From positions 683,458 through 747,457 of the forward strand of contig JAJDDO010000024.1 of the NCBI GenBank assembly GCA_029260265.1: a stretch of DNA of 64,000 nt, read 5' to 3'. How positions within the stretch are numbered: the first letter of the stretch is position 1; every line of letters starts with the position of its first letter. Below are positions 43,202-52,399 of this stretch, one piece after another. Position numbers and translations under genes: made by a program. The notes under the pieces are model-generated. The model did no database searches, had not been told where the DNA came from, and saw only the letters and a list, made by a program, of their open reading frames with translations. This DNA comes from Phycisphaerales bacterium (GTDB lineage: Bacteria; Planctomycetota; Phycisphaerae; Phycisphaerales; UBA1924).

Positions 43202-44034
43202 ACGATAACCGATCGATGCGTGACAAGATCGAGCGTGAGCTTCACTCACCCAAACGCCCACCTCGCGGCGGTGGGGACCGATCGCGTCCCGGCAAACGCC
43301 CGCCGATGGGCGTGATGACGACCACACTGTGGGAGTATCCATCGCAGCATTATGATTCGGCGTCCGGAACGACGATGCAGGGCTCGAAGGATTACATCGG
43401 GGCGACGCCGAGCTGGGTCATCTGGCAGCTGCTCACGCGATACACGCGAGAGAACGACACGGTGATTGATCCAATGTGCGGATCAGGCACCACGCTTGAT
43501 GTGTGCGCCGATCTAGGCCGCAACGGGATCGGCTTTGATCTCAACCCGCAGCGGAAAGAGATCGCCCACGCAGACGCGCGGGCTCTGCCGGTCGATGATG
43601 AATCAGTTGATTTCGCGTTTGTCGATCCTCCGTATTCGACGCATATCGATTATTCAGATGATCCAGACTGCATCGGCAAGCTCGACGCGGGGGCCCCGAT
43701 GGAGCGCGATGATGCGATGCAGGGGCACGCGTACTACGAGGCGATGGATGGGGTGCTGGCCGAGTTGCACCGGGTGATGAAGCCCAATCGGTACATGGGG
43801 CTGTATGTTTCTGACTCGTGGAAGAAGCGCAAGGGCGCCAAGGGCGGCGTGTTCATGCCGATCGGCTTTGAGCTCTACATGATCATGCGTGGATACTTTG
43901 AACCCGTTGATATTGTCTCGGTGGTGCGTCACAACACCAAGCTCAAACGCGGAAACTGGCACAAGGCCGCGGAGAAAGAGAACTTCTTCCTGCGTGGGTT
44001 CAACTATTTATTCATCATGAAGAAAACCGATTGA
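43198..44034 (+). CDS. DNA methylase-like SAM-dependent methyltransferase (N4/N6 type)
   Basis: The 278-residue protein has the SAM-binding motif DPMCGSGTTLDVCADLGRNG followed by GFDLNPQR. The catalytic motif is DPPY in FVDPPYSTHIDY. Motif order (SAM site before DPPY, no inserted recognition domain) fits the small gamma-like amino-methyltransferases. There is no restriction enzyme nearby, so it is an orphan that may modify DNA, or possibly RNA or another substrate. The N-terminal ~40 residues are basic and Pro-rich. The start is GTG at 43198 overlapping the preceding stop. Confidence 0.85.
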   Translation: MNDNRSMRDKIERELHSPKRPPRGGGDRSRPGKRPPMGVMTTTLWEYPSQHYDSASGTTMQGSKDYIGATPSWVIWQLLTRYTRENDTVIDPMCGSGTTLDVCADLGRNGIGFDLNPQRKEIAHADARALPVDDESVDFAFVDPPYSTHIDYSDDPDCIGKLDAGAPMERDDAMQGHAYYEAMDGVLAELHRVMKPNRYMGLYVSDSWKKRKGAKGGVFMPIGFELYMIMRGYFEPVDIVSVVRHNTKLKRGNWHKAAEKENFFLRGFNYLFIMKKTD

Positions 44035-44035
44035 T

Positions 44036-44497
44036 TCAGAGCATCATGTCCGAATCGCTCGGGCCGTCTTTCTTCGGGTCATCAATCTGGATGCGGATCT
44101 GATCGATAATTTTGTGCAGCCGGGCGCGGTCTTCGGGCGGCATCTGCTCTGCGGCCGCGAGCATCCCGGCGATGGTCAGCTGGCGCTTTGTGTAAGACCC
44201 GTCGGTCTCTTTGCGGATCGCGCTGCCCGCGCGCGAGCTCGTGAAGGTTGGGTTGGATTCGATCATGTCCGCAATTTTTCGCAGCATCGTCGCAGCGGTT
44301 CCCGCCGCGACACCATGCCCGACTCGGACATGCACGGGCACAAGCGAGGAGTTCTCTGATGGGCGTTTGATGACGGTACCGCTGATCAGGTGCCCGTCTT
44401 CATCAGCGATCGCATCATCGTCGCGATCGAAGGTCTCGGGGTTGACGCCGGTAAAGTAAACGCCCAGATGATTGGTATGCTCGTATTCGTCAGCCAT
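44036..44497 (-). CDS. Hypothetical protein
   Basis: The 153-residue acidic protein has no signal peptide or membrane segment and no domain that I recognise. It contains a strand-rich first half (LGVYFTGVNPETFDRDDD, then SLVPVHVRVGHGVAAGTAATMLRKIADMI) and a helical second half ending in Asp/Lys-rich residues. It starts eight bases after the stop of the zinc-ribbon membrane gene on the same strand and probably belongs to the same transcript. Confidence 0.6.
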   Translation of the reverse strand: MADEYEHTNHLGVYFTGVNPETFDRDDDAIADEDGHLISGTVIKRPSENSSLVPVHVRVGHGVAAGTAATMLRKIADMIESNPTFTSSRAGSAIRKETDGSYTKRQLTIAGMLAAAEQMPPEDRARLHKIIDQIRIQIDDPKKDGPSDSDMML

Positions 44498-44505
44498 GCG
44501 GAAGT

Positions 44506-45672
44506 TTACTCAAGCGGGATCGGCCCGTCATCACCCTTTTGCTCGCTTCGCCCGAGTTCTCGCGGGTCATACGGCAAAATCTCTTGGTGAGAAGACTCCG
44601 CGAGTTCGACCTCGGGTGAGTCTGTGACGGATAAGGCGGGGTCACGGATCGGGAACGGTGTGTCGTCGGCGTAGGATTCGCCGCATTCGGGGCAACGCCC
44701 TCCATACGCAAGCCCATCAAGATCGTACTTGCAATACCGGCATTTGAGCCCGTTGTGAACATGACCGGGTTGTGCCTGGTTGGCTTGTATCCTCTCGTCG
44801 ATCCGCCCTCGCGATCCGGCAGCGTACAGCTGGTGCTTGATCACCCAGCGGAGCACATGGGTGAACTGCATCACCGTGACCGTAAAGAAAACGATCGCGA
44901 TCAGAATTATGAGCAGGCTGAAGATCCCGATGAACCCCGCCGGCCCACGGAACGGCAGATTCGCCATCACCATCGCGCTGGTGACGGCCAAAATCGTCCC
45001 GAAGACACCCATCGCCCACGCGGTGGAACGGAGCCGATGCCCGATCGAATCGTTCGATGACCAATAGGCGAGGTCGCCCATGTAGATCGAGGTCGGAACC
45101 AATCCAACCCAGCCAATCACGCTTGAACAGATATACCCAAAGAGCAGCAGCCCGAGCCCAAACTTATTCGTCGGCACCGCGGCTCCTGCGCCCGCATGGT
45201 ACGCGTAGAGCATCAACGCCTTGACTATCCACGCGATCGCGACGACCCGGATGATCAACCGGAATCGGTCAGAATCAAGAATTGCGTTCGGCACACGCCC
45301 GTGGGTCATCGGGCGTGCGGTCGCGATGATCCAGATCCCGATCGGCCACATGGCGTGCGAACCAAAGTACACCAGCGATCCGATCGCACGCATTGAAATC
45401 GATTGCGAGGTCGCGATCGCTCGCACGCTGAGGCTGGTCATGACCATCCCGAGGATGGAGATGGACAGGATTAGAAACCCGATGAGGAGCAAACGCACAT
45501 AGCCTGTGGGCGCCTCGACACTCATCGTCCCCGAGCGAGGACCGCTGGTGACTGCACGCCTGATCGGGTGTCCGCATTCGGGGCATTCGCCGTCCTTGGG
45601 TAACCCGTTGAGGTCATACCCGCACTTGTCGCACGCCCGCTCGCCCACAATGTACTCTTTGAACTGTGCCAT
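44506..45672 (-). CDS. Membrane protein with zinc ribbons at both ends
   Basis: The 388-residue protein begins with a zinc ribbon (CDKCGYDLNGLPKDGECPECG, residues about 14-34). It passes through about six or seven membrane segments and ends with a second ribbon of the same kind (CRYCKYDLDGLAYGGRCPECG, near 328). The double ribbon suggests a cytoplasmic metal-stabilised platform; function is unknown. The ribbon type recurs in the 121-residue protein at 63015-63380. A TATATA stretch lies about 15 bases before the ATG. Confidence 0.75.
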   Translation of the reverse strand: MAQFKEYIVGERACDKCGYDLNGLPKDGECPECGHPIRRAVTSGPRSGTMSVEAPTGYVRLLLIGFLILSISILGMVMTSLSVRAIATSQSISMRAIGSLVYFGSHAMWPIGIWIIATARPMTHGRVPNAILDSDRFRLIIRVVAIAWIVKALMLYAYHAGAGAAVPTNKFGLGLLLFGYICSSVIGWVGLVPTSIYMGDLAYWSSNDSIGHRLRSTAWAMGVFGTILAVTSAMVMANLPFRGPAGFIGIFSLLIILIAIVFFTVTVMQFTHVLRWVIKHQLYAAGSRGRIDERIQANQAQPGHVHNGLKCRYCKYDLDGLAYGGRCPECGESYADDTPFPIRDPALSVTDSPEVELAESSHQEILPYDPRELGRSEQKGDDGPIPLE

Positions 45673-45722
45673 AGAAACCCGGTTTATATACCCCGTTCGA
45701 GCATCAACGGTTGCAATGGTCT

Positions 45723-46517
45723 TTACGCCCGGGTTTTCTGGGCGGCTTCAACCGCATTCGTGAACATCGTGCGCCAGGGGGTCGGTGCGCTCTTGAGTCC
45801 ACTGCCCATTCGGGTCCAGTTGGGGTACCGGTTCCATTCAACCGCCCGTTCGGGGTGAGGCATAAGCCCGAAGATTCTACCGCTCGGATCGCAGATACCA
45901 GCGATTCGATCCACCGACCCGTTGATGTCGTCTGTATACCGCAGCGCGATCTGGTGGTTGGCGGTCAACTCATCAAGCACATGTTGGTTCTGAACGACGA
46001 AACGCCCCTCGCCGTTGGCGATCGGGAGCATCACGGTCTCCGTTTCCGCCTGTGTGAGAGTTTGTGTCCAGATGCAGACGGATTCATGGTTGGGCTCGAT
46101 CCGGATCCAATCGTCGCAGAACCGATCGTCCGCGTTCTCACAGAGCGCGACCTGCGCGGCTGGCGGGTGCTCGGTGTGCTCGATGGATGCGGGCAAGAGC
46201 CCTGCCTGAACCATAACCTGGAACCCGTTGCAGATCCCGATCATCGCCACGCCGCGTTTGCTCGCTTCGTGCAATGTGGGGAACAGCCGTTGGCGGACAT
46301 GCATTGCGAGGATCCGCCCTGATGCGATGTCGTCGCCGTAGCTGAATCCGCCGGGGAATCCGATCAGATCAAACGGCTTGATCCGATCCGGATCCGCACA
46401 AAGCGCATCAATATGGAGAAGATCGACCCTCGCGCCACCAAGCTCGAACGCCCGGCAAAGCTCGGCGTCGCAGTTGGTTCCAGCGGTGCGGATCACGAGT
46501 GCTCTGGGGGTGGTCAT
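45723..46517 (-). CDS. purQ: Phosphoribosylformylglycinamidine synthase subunit PurQ
   Basis: PurQ is the glutaminase subunit of FGAM synthase in purine synthesis. The 264-residue class I amidotransferase has RALVIRTAGTNCDAEL, then GFPGGFSYGDDIASGRI. The nucleophile elbow is GICNGFQVMVQAGLLP near residue 97, and the His/Glu pair is in GLMPHPERAVEW near 228. No ribosome-binding site precedes the ATG; TACCAT lies six bases upstream. The purL/purS partners are not in this window. Confidence 0.93.
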   Translation of the reverse strand: MTTPRALVIRTAGTNCDAELCRAFELGGARVDLLHIDALCADPDRIKPFDLIGFPGGFSYGDDIASGRILAMHVRQRLFPTLHEASKRGVAMIGICNGFQVMVQAGLLPASIEHTEHPPAAQVALCENADDRFCDDWIRIEPNHESVCIWTQTLTQAETETVMLPIANGEGRFVVQNQHVLDELTANHQIALRYTDDINGSVDRIAGICDPSGRIFGLMPHPERAVEWNRYPNWTRMGSGLKSAPTPWRTMFTNAVEAAQKTRA

Positions 46518-46523
46518 GTAGCA

Positions 46524-46529
46524 ATGGTA
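46524..46529 (-). promoter_or_regulatory. Putative leaderless -10 element of purQ
   Basis: On the minus strand TACCAT is followed by TGCTAC and the ATG at 46517. Confidence 0.5.
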
Positions 46530-46638
46530 GACCCGCCATCCGTGAGTTTGAGGTGGATATCATCGGAGAGCGGCCCAAAGAACAGGGGCCGAGATATCAC
46601 CGGGTGATGCGAGCCCGGATTATTGAAAGGATACGGGT

Positions 46639-47976
46639 ATGCCAGCAGTTCATCCATTCCGGGCGGTGCAATACAAGAAGGGTACAGGCGATGTGAGCTC
46701 ACTCGTTGCTCCGCCTTACGATGTGCTCGATTCATCCTCAAAGCAGACACTCCTTCACAAGGACGCGGGCAATGTGGTCGGCATCGACCTGCCGCATGTC
46801 CCCGCCAAGGAGCTCGGTCCACCCGAGGCTTACCAAGGCGCCGCCGATTCGTTCGCGTCGATGCTTGATTCGGGTGTGCTGTTCAAGCGTGAGAAGCCCG
46901 CGATGTTTGCCTATCGCCAGGGGTTTGAGTTCGAGGGCAAGCAGTACCAGCGCTGCGGCATGGCGTGCACGCTCGATACCGTGGAGTTCGGACCACGCGA
47001 GGGTGGGGGAGTCCTTGCGCACGAGCAGACCTTTGGCGGACCCAAAGAAGATCGAATGGCATTGATGAAGGCATCCAAATGCCAGTTCTCTCCAATCTTC
47101 GGGCTTCATCCGGACGAAGATGGCTCGGCGACCTCGATCGTTCGCACCGTGATCGACAGCCGACCGGCGGATATGACCGCTGATCTCGGCGATGGTATCT
47201 CGCACGAAATCTGGACCATCGACGATGCCGCGACCCTCGATGCATACAAATCCGCCCTCGCCGGAGAAGATGTCTTTGTCGCCGATGGGCACCATCGGTA
47301 CACCACCGCGATCAACTACCTTGATTCGCTCGGCGATGTTCCCCATGACCATCCTGCTCGCCAGACCATGTTTGTGCTTGTATCCATGGCCGACGAGGGG
47401 TTGGCGATTGGCCCGACCCACCGCGTGCTTGGCGGGATGGAAGATTACACGATCGAGAAGTTCATCGAAGCCGGGCAGGGGCTGCTCAATGTTGAGCCCA
47501 TCGTGAATGATCCGCAGAAGTTCGATCAGCAGATCGCGACACTCGCCCAGCGCGAGCACACCAACGCGTTTGGTATCTACGACTTTGCGACCGGTTTGTG
47601 CTACGGCGCATGGCCGGCGATCGCCGATCCGCTCGAAGAGAGGTTCCCGCAGCAATCCAAGCCCTGGAGATCGCTCGATGTTGCAATCATCCAGCACATG
47701 ATTGTCGAGGAAATCTGCCAGCCTGAGCTCAACAAGGGGAACCCGATCAACTGGGCCTTCCCGCATTCGATCGACGAGGTGCTCGCGATCGGTCGCGGCG
47801 ATGAGACCGGCAGCGCCATCAAGGGCGGTGGGAAACCACAGATCGCGATCATCGTCCGCCCGACGCCTCTGGACGCGGTGCGCGATATCTCGCGGGCCAA
47901 TGAGCGGATGCCGCAGAAATCGACCTTCTTCTATCCCAAGCTCGCGACGGGGTTGTGGCTCAATCCATTGGATTAG
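46639..47976 (+). CDS. DUF1015 family protein
   Basis: The 445-residue protein matches DUF1015: FRAVQYKKG and VAPPYDVLDSSSKQ at the start, HEQTFGGPKEDRMALMKA near residue 135, and FVADGHHRYTTAINY near 215. FVLVSMADEGLAIGPTHRVL follows. Family members are cytoplasmic and of unclear function; they are sometimes annotated as HTH-containing or SerB-cluster proteins. GAAAGGA lies upstream of the ATG, and a hairpin terminator follows the stop codon. Confidence 0.9.
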   Translation: MPAVHPFRAVQYKKGTGDVSSLVAPPYDVLDSSSKQTLLHKDAGNVVGIDLPHVPAKELGPPEAYQGAADSFASMLDSGVLFKREKPAMFAYRQGFEFEGKQYQRCGMACTLDTVEFGPREGGGVLAHEQTFGGPKEDRMALMKASKCQFSPIFGLHPDEDGSATSIVRTVIDSRPADMTADLGDGISHEIWTIDDAATLDAYKSALAGEDVFVADGHHRYTTAINYLDSLGDVPHDHPARQTMFVLVSMADEGLAIGPTHRVLGGMEDYTIEKFIEAGQGLLNVEPIVNDPQKFDQQIATLAQREHTNAFGIYDFATGLCYGAWPAIADPLEERFPQQSKPWRSLDVAIIQHMIVEEICQPELNKGNPINWAFPHSIDEVLAIGRGDETGSAIKGGGKPQIAIIVRPTPLDAVRDISRANERMPQKSTFFYPKLATGLWLNPLD

Positions 47977-48002
47977 TTTCTTGATGAAGACCTGTTATCA
48001 CG

Positions 48003-48031
48003 AGCCGCGACCGAGAGGGAGCGGTTTTTTT
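48003..48031 (+). terminator. Intrinsic terminator after the DUF1015 gene
   Basis: AGCCGC and CC (48003-48012) pair with GG and GCGGTT across tandem G-A mismatches, capped by a GAGA tetraloop, and are followed by seven T. The tract overlaps the stop codon of the convergent mnmA gene. Confidence 0.75.
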
Positions 48032-49241
48032 AGTTCGATGAGTCGATCCACCCGCCTCCGAGCACGATCTCGGGGGTGTCTGCATCAAAGATCGCCAATG
48101 CCTGTCCGGGTGTAACCGCCCGTTGAGGCTCGTCGAACACACACTCAAAGGTTCCAGCACGCCCAGATGGGGTGCTCGGATCGGCGTGCGCACACTGCCG
48201 GACCTTGGCGGGAACGCCCGGCGAGTTGTACCGGTGCTGGGCGAGCACAGGAGCCCAGTCGGCGAATCGGGATTCATCGATCAACCAGTTGGCCTCGCGT
48301 GCGGTGCACGAGGTGGACATCAGCGAGTCGTTTCCGCCCACGGTCACGGTGTTAGTCTCGGGGTCTTTGTCGATGACATAGATCGGGTGTCCGACCGCGA
48401 CGCCGAGCCCTCGTCGTTGTCCGATGGTGAACCGGTGCTGCCCTTCGTGCTCGCCGAGGGTTGCGCCGCTCTGGTCAACAACCTTACCCTTGATGCGCAG
48501 CTCAGGGCGGCGGCGTTCGACCAGACCCGCGTAATCATTGTCCGGCACAAAGCAGATTTCTTGCGAGTCTGGCTTGTCGAAGACGGGCAGATCATACTTC
48601 TCTGCGATGGCGCGGATCTCGTCCTTGGTGCGGTACTCGCCGATCGGAAGCAGCATCTCGTTGAGCCGACCACGCGGTGCACCGAAGAGGACATAGCTCT
48701 GGTCCTTGGCATCATCGAGCCCCCGCAGCAGCATCGGTTCGGTGCCCGAGCGATCGATCCGCGCGTAATGCCCTGACGCGATAAACTCGGCATCGATCTG
48801 CTTGGCGTATTCATGAAGCTTGCCAAACTTCAGCCAATCATTGCACCGAACGCACGGATTGGGCGTGCGGCCCTTGGCGTACTCGTCAACGAAGTAGTCG
48901 ATGATCCGCCCAAAGTCCTTCTTAAAGTTGCAAACATACAACGGGATATTGAGCTTGGCGGCTACCTGCTTGGCATCACCCGCATCGCCGACCGAGCAGC
49001 ACCCCTGATGCCCGATCTTCACCTTGCTCGGGTCACAGCTCACGCCCGCGGAATCAAACTCGACCAACTCATCGAGCTGCTCGCCGGGTGAACCAAGCCG
49101 CATAAAGCACCCGACAACCTCGTATCCCTGCTCAATGAGCAGAGCGGCGGCGACCGAGGAATCGACCCCGCCGGACATCGCGACGAGGACCTTGGACCCG
49201 GGCTTGGGGGCATCGGGATGGGGGCGATCGCTGAGCGGCAT
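48030..49241 (-). CDS. mnmA: tRNA-specific 2-thiouridylase
   Basis: MnmA inserts sulfur at position 2 of the wobble uridine in certain tRNAs. The 403-residue protein has the PP-loop AMSGGVDSSVAAALL near residue 24. TPNPCVRCNDWLKF carries the first catalytic Cys near 130, followed by ASGHYARID. QEICFVPDNDYAGLV carries the second Cys near 225, and the C-terminal part includes the QRRGLGVAVGHPIYV region. The N-terminus is slightly extended by SDRPHPDAPKPG. TACGAT six bases before the ATG and no ribosome-binding site suggest a leaderless start. Confidence 0.95.
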   Translation of the reverse strand: MPLSDRPHPDAPKPGSKVLVAMSGGVDSSVAAALLIEQGYEVVGCFMRLGSPGEQLDELVEFDSAGVSCDPSKVKIGHQGCCSVGDAGDAKQVAAKLNIPLYVCNFKKDFGRIIDYFVDEYAKGRTPNPCVRCNDWLKFGKLHEYAKQIDAEFIASGHYARIDRSGTEPMLLRGLDDAKDQSYVLFGAPRGRLNEMLLPIGEYRTKDEIRAIAEKYDLPVFDKPDSQEICFVPDNDYAGLVERRRPELRIKGKVVDQSGATLGEHEGQHRFTIGQRRGLGVAVGHPIYVIDKDPETNTVTVGGNDSLMSTSCTAREANWLIDESRFADWAPVLAQHRYNSPGVPAKVRQCAHADPSTPSGRAGTFECVFDEPQRAVTPGQALAIFDADTPEIVLGGGWIDSSN

Positions 49242-49247
49242 GATTCA

Positions 49248-49253
49248 ATCGTA
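49248..49253 (-). promoter_or_regulatory. Putative leaderless -10 element of mnmA
   Basis: On the minus strand TACGAT is followed by TGAATC and the ATG at 49241; this is almost identical to the mutL start region. Confidence 0.5.
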
Positions 49254-49292
49254 TACGCTCGGGCCCGGCGGGTTTTTCGGGGGCAGGGATCG

Positions 49293-49298
49293 TAGAAT
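49293..49298 (+). promoter_or_regulatory. Possible -10 element of putA
   Basis: TAGAAT lies about 46 bases before the putA ATG, leaving a normal leader that contains GAGGAG. No clear -35 hexamer. Confidence 0.3.
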
Positions 49299-49344
49299 CT
49301 CGCTCGATCCGCGGGGGCTCATCCCGCCGATGAGGAGTATCTGT

Positions 49345-52300
49345 ATGGCATGGTTCGGGCGTAAGGCAAAGGCATCAACTCATCGTGTTCAATCCTCCGC
49401 TGCGGTCACCGCAGCGCCCGCGCCGCGTGTTCGCCCTCCCGTATCTTCATCAAATCCAGAACGCGAACAACGGATCATGGAGTTGGGCACCGAGATGCTC
49501 GACATCGCTCGGTCTCACAAGTCAGGTGTGCTCTCCAAGCAGTTCTATCAGGACAAGCTGATGGACTGGTCGATGAAGGATCAAGATTTTAAGGTCCAGA
49601 TGTTTCGATTTGTTGATGCGTTCCCCGCGTTGACAACGCCCGAGATGGTCCACGATCATCTGGTCGATTACATGACCCAGCCTGGGGTCAAGGCGCCGCC
49701 GGGGATGGATCTTGCTCTCAAAGCGGGCGGCGTTGCCAAGGGGCTCGCCGCCAAAACAATTTCTGGGCAAATAAAGGGGATGGCCAAGAACTTCATCGCG
49801 GGGACAGACGCCGCCGACGCGCTCCCGATGCTTGCAAAGCTGTGGAAGCAGGGCATCGCATTCAGTGTGGATTTGCTCGGCGAGGCTTGTGTGTCGAACG
49901 CTGAAGCCGAGATGTACCAGGCCAAGTACCTCGATCTTGTTGAGAATCTCGTAGGCACCGCAGCGGACTGGGCCGCGAGCGATCGGTTAGAAAAGGATCA
50001 CCTTGGCACTGTGCCGCGTGTGAATGTGTCGATCAAGGTGTCGAGTTTGTGCGCGTTGTTCAACCCGATTGCGCCCGAGTCCTCCATCGTCGATTTTATG
50101 CAGCGTGCGATGCCGATCCTCGATGCGGCCAAGCGAAACGGCGTGCTGATTAACTTCGATATGGAGCATCACGAGTTCAAGGATCTGACACTCGATACCT
50201 TCATGCACGCCTGCGATACCCATGAGTTTGATGCCGGGATTGCCATGCAGGCGTATCTCAAATCCGGTGTGGATGACGCCAAACGCATCAGCGAATGGGC
50301 CAAACGAACCGGGCGCGTGGTCACCGTGCGTCTGGTGAAGGGGGCGTATTGGGACTTCGAAACAATCCACGCTGAGCAAGAGGGTTGGGCGTGCCCGGTC
50401 TGGAATGAAAAATGGCAAACGGATCAATGCTTTGAGCAGATGGTCGAGGTCTTCCTTGACCATTGTCCAACCAAGCCCGGCGAAGGTGGCATCAAGCTCG
50501 CGCTCGGGTCTCACAATGTGCGTTCAATCGGCGCCGCCTTGGCCGGGGTCGATAAGCGAGGGCTCCCGCGAGAAGCAATCGAGTTGCAGATGCTGCACGG
50601 GATGGCCGATCAGCTCAAGCACGCGGCCGCCGAGATGGGGCTGCGTGTACGCGAGTATGTGCCGGTCGGGGAGATGATCCCCGGGATGGCGTACCTCGTG
50701 CGTCGATTGCTCGAGAACACATCCAACGAGTCTTGGCTCAAAGCCGGGTTCTTGGATAACGCCAACACGGCGACGCTCTTGATGGAGCCGGCGATGGCGG
50801 GATCTGGGATTGACAAGCAGGATCTTTATCTCATCGCGCCCGAACGCCACGAGCTCGCCGAGGCTGACGAACGAATCGGCAACGCTCGTCCGTTCTACAC
50901 CGAGCCGATGCGCGATTTTTCTGAACGCCATCAGCGTGAACAGTTTCAACTCGCGGTCAGTGGTGCCCAGGTCCCAACGGTTGCCAACGATCACACCCCC
51001 GAGCAGGCAAGTGCAATGGTGGATCAGGCAATCGAAGCGTTCGCCGCGTGGCGTGACTTTGATGCATACGAACGGGCGAGAGTGCTGACGATCACCGCAG
51101 ATTTGATGCGTGCGCGTCGTGACGAGCTCGCCGGGATCATGTGCAAAGAGGCCAAAAAAACATGGCGTGAAGCCGATGCAGATGTATGCGAGGCGATTGA
51201 TTTCTGTGAGTACTACGCCAGGCTCGCGCCCAAGCTCTTTGATCGGCAGCGGCTCGGCAAGTTTATCGGCGAACTCGACGAACTCTGGTACCAGCCGCGG
51301 GGCGTTGCAGTGGTGATCTCGCCATGGAACTTCCCGCTTGCGATCTGTTGCGGCATGACCACCGCCGCGCTCGTGACCGGGAACACCGTCGTGATCAAAC
51401 CCGCGGAACAAACCCCGGGGATCGCCAAGATCATGCATGAAATGCTCTCTGAAGGGCTCGCCCAAGTCGGCGCTCCTAAAGGCGTGCTGCATTTTTGCCC
51501 CGCGCCCGGCGAGACAACCGGCGCATCATTGGTGCGTGATCCACGCGTCTCGCTCATCGCGTTCACCGGGTCCAAGGCGGTCGGTCTTAATATCATCGAG
51601 GCCGCCGCGATCACCCCAGAAGAGCAATCGCAGGTCAAGCGTGTGGTGTGCGAGATGGGCGGGAAGAACGCCATCATTGTCGACGCGAGCGCAGACCTTG
51701 ATGAAGCGGTGCTCGGCGTTCGGTACTCTGCCTTCGGATTCCAGGGGCAGAAGTGCTCTGCCTGCTCACGATGCATCGTGGTCGATCCGCAAGGACCGAA
51801 CGGGCAACGGATGGAGCTTTTTCTCGAACGCCTGGGCGAATCAACCAAGACGCTGGTCATGGGTGAAGCGACGGATCCGAATGCCGATGTTTCTCCGGTC
51901 ATCGACGCCGAGGCCGCGGGCAATATACAGAGATTCATCAATACCGCAAGGGCAGAGGGGCTCAACGAACTGGTCGGGTCCAAGGACTTTACAGAGACCG
52001 GGATCGAGAACCTCATCACGCCGCACATCTTCACGGGCGCGACCGAATCGAGCACGATCTCTGAGCAAGAAATCTTCGGCCCGGTGCTCGCGGTGCTTCA
52101 CGCCAAGGACTTTGACGAGGCGCTCCGGCTTGCAAACGGGCACCGATACAAACTCACCGGCGGCGTGTTCACCCGAAAACCAACCCACATCGATCGCACC
52201 AAGACCGAGTTCCGTGTCGGAAACCTGTACATCAACCGCGGGTGCACCGGAGCGTTGGTCGGGCGTCAGCCATTCGGCGGGTTCGGCATGTCGGGCGTGG

Positions 52301-52398
52301 GCTCCAAGGCCGGCGGCCCAGAGTACCTGATGCAGTTCGTCGAACCGCGAGCATGCTGCGAAAACACCATGCGCCGCGGTTTCGCTCCGGAGTTGTAA
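49345..52398 (+). CDS. putA: Bifunctional proline dehydrogenase/delta-1-pyrroline-5-carboxylate dehydrogenase
   Basis: PutA oxidises proline to glutamate in two steps. The 1017-residue protein starts with a short Ala/Pro-rich lead. The FAD-dependent proline dehydrogenase barrel follows (about 60-480, with VNVSIKVSSLCALFNP, VRLVKGAYWDFET and GSHNVRS). The aldehyde dehydrogenase domain (about 560-1000) has VVISPWNFPLAICCG, AFTGSKAVGLN, EMGGKNAIIVD and the catalytic cysteine in GFQGQKCSACSRC. No N-terminal DNA-binding domain is present, so it should not be its own repressor. GAGGAG seven bases before ATG 49345 fixes the start. Confidence 0.95.
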   Translation: MAWFGRKAKASTHRVQSSAAVTAAPAPRVRPPVSSSNPEREQRIMELGTEMLDIARSHKSGVLSKQFYQDKLMDWSMKDQDFKVQMFRFVDAFPALTTPEMVHDHLVDYMTQPGVKAPPGMDLALKAGGVAKGLAAKTISGQIKGMAKNFIAGTDAADALPMLAKLWKQGIAFSVDLLGEACVSNAEAEMYQAKYLDLVENLVGTAADWAASDRLEKDHLGTVPRVNVSIKVSSLCALFNPIAPESSIVDFMQRAMPILDAAKRNGVLINFDMEHHEFKDLTLDTFMHACDTHEFDAGIAMQAYLKSGVDDAKRISEWAKRTGRVVTVRLVKGAYWDFETIHAEQEGWACPVWNEKWQTDQCFEQMVEVFLDHCPTKPGEGGIKLALGSHNVRSIGAALAGVDKRGLPREAIELQMLHGMADQLKHAAAEMGLRVREYVPVGEMIPGMAYLVRRLLENTSNESWLKAGFLDNANTATLLMEPAMAGSGIDKQDLYLIAPERHELAEADERIGNARPFYTEPMRDFSERHQREQFQLAVSGAQVPTVANDHTPEQASAMVDQAIEAFAAWRDFDAYERARVLTITADLMRARRDELAGIMCKEAKKTWREADADVCEAIDFCEYYARLAPKLFDRQRLGKFIGELDELWYQPRGVAVVISPWNFPLAICCGMTTAALVTGNTVVIKPAEQTPGIAKIMHEMLSEGLAQVGAPKGVLHFCPAPGETTGASLVRDPRVSLIAFTGSKAVGLNIIEAAAITPEEQSQVKRVVCEMGGKNAIIVDASADLDEAVLGVRYSAFGFQGQKCSACSRCIVVDPQGPNGQRMELFLERLGESTKTLVMGEATDPNADVSPVIDAEAAGNIQRFINTARAEGLNELVGSKDFTETGIENLITPHIFTGATESSTISEQEIFGPVLAVLHAKDFDEALRLANGHRYKLTGGVFTRKPTHIDRTKTEFRVGNLYINRGCTGALVGRQPFGGFGMSGVGSKAGGPEYLMQFVEPRACCENTMRRGFAPEL

Positions 52399-52399
52399 T

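Noticed and set aside
49024..49344. N-terminal extension of the putA frame
   Set aside because: It lies antisense to mnmA, and a good ribosome-binding site precedes ATG 49345.
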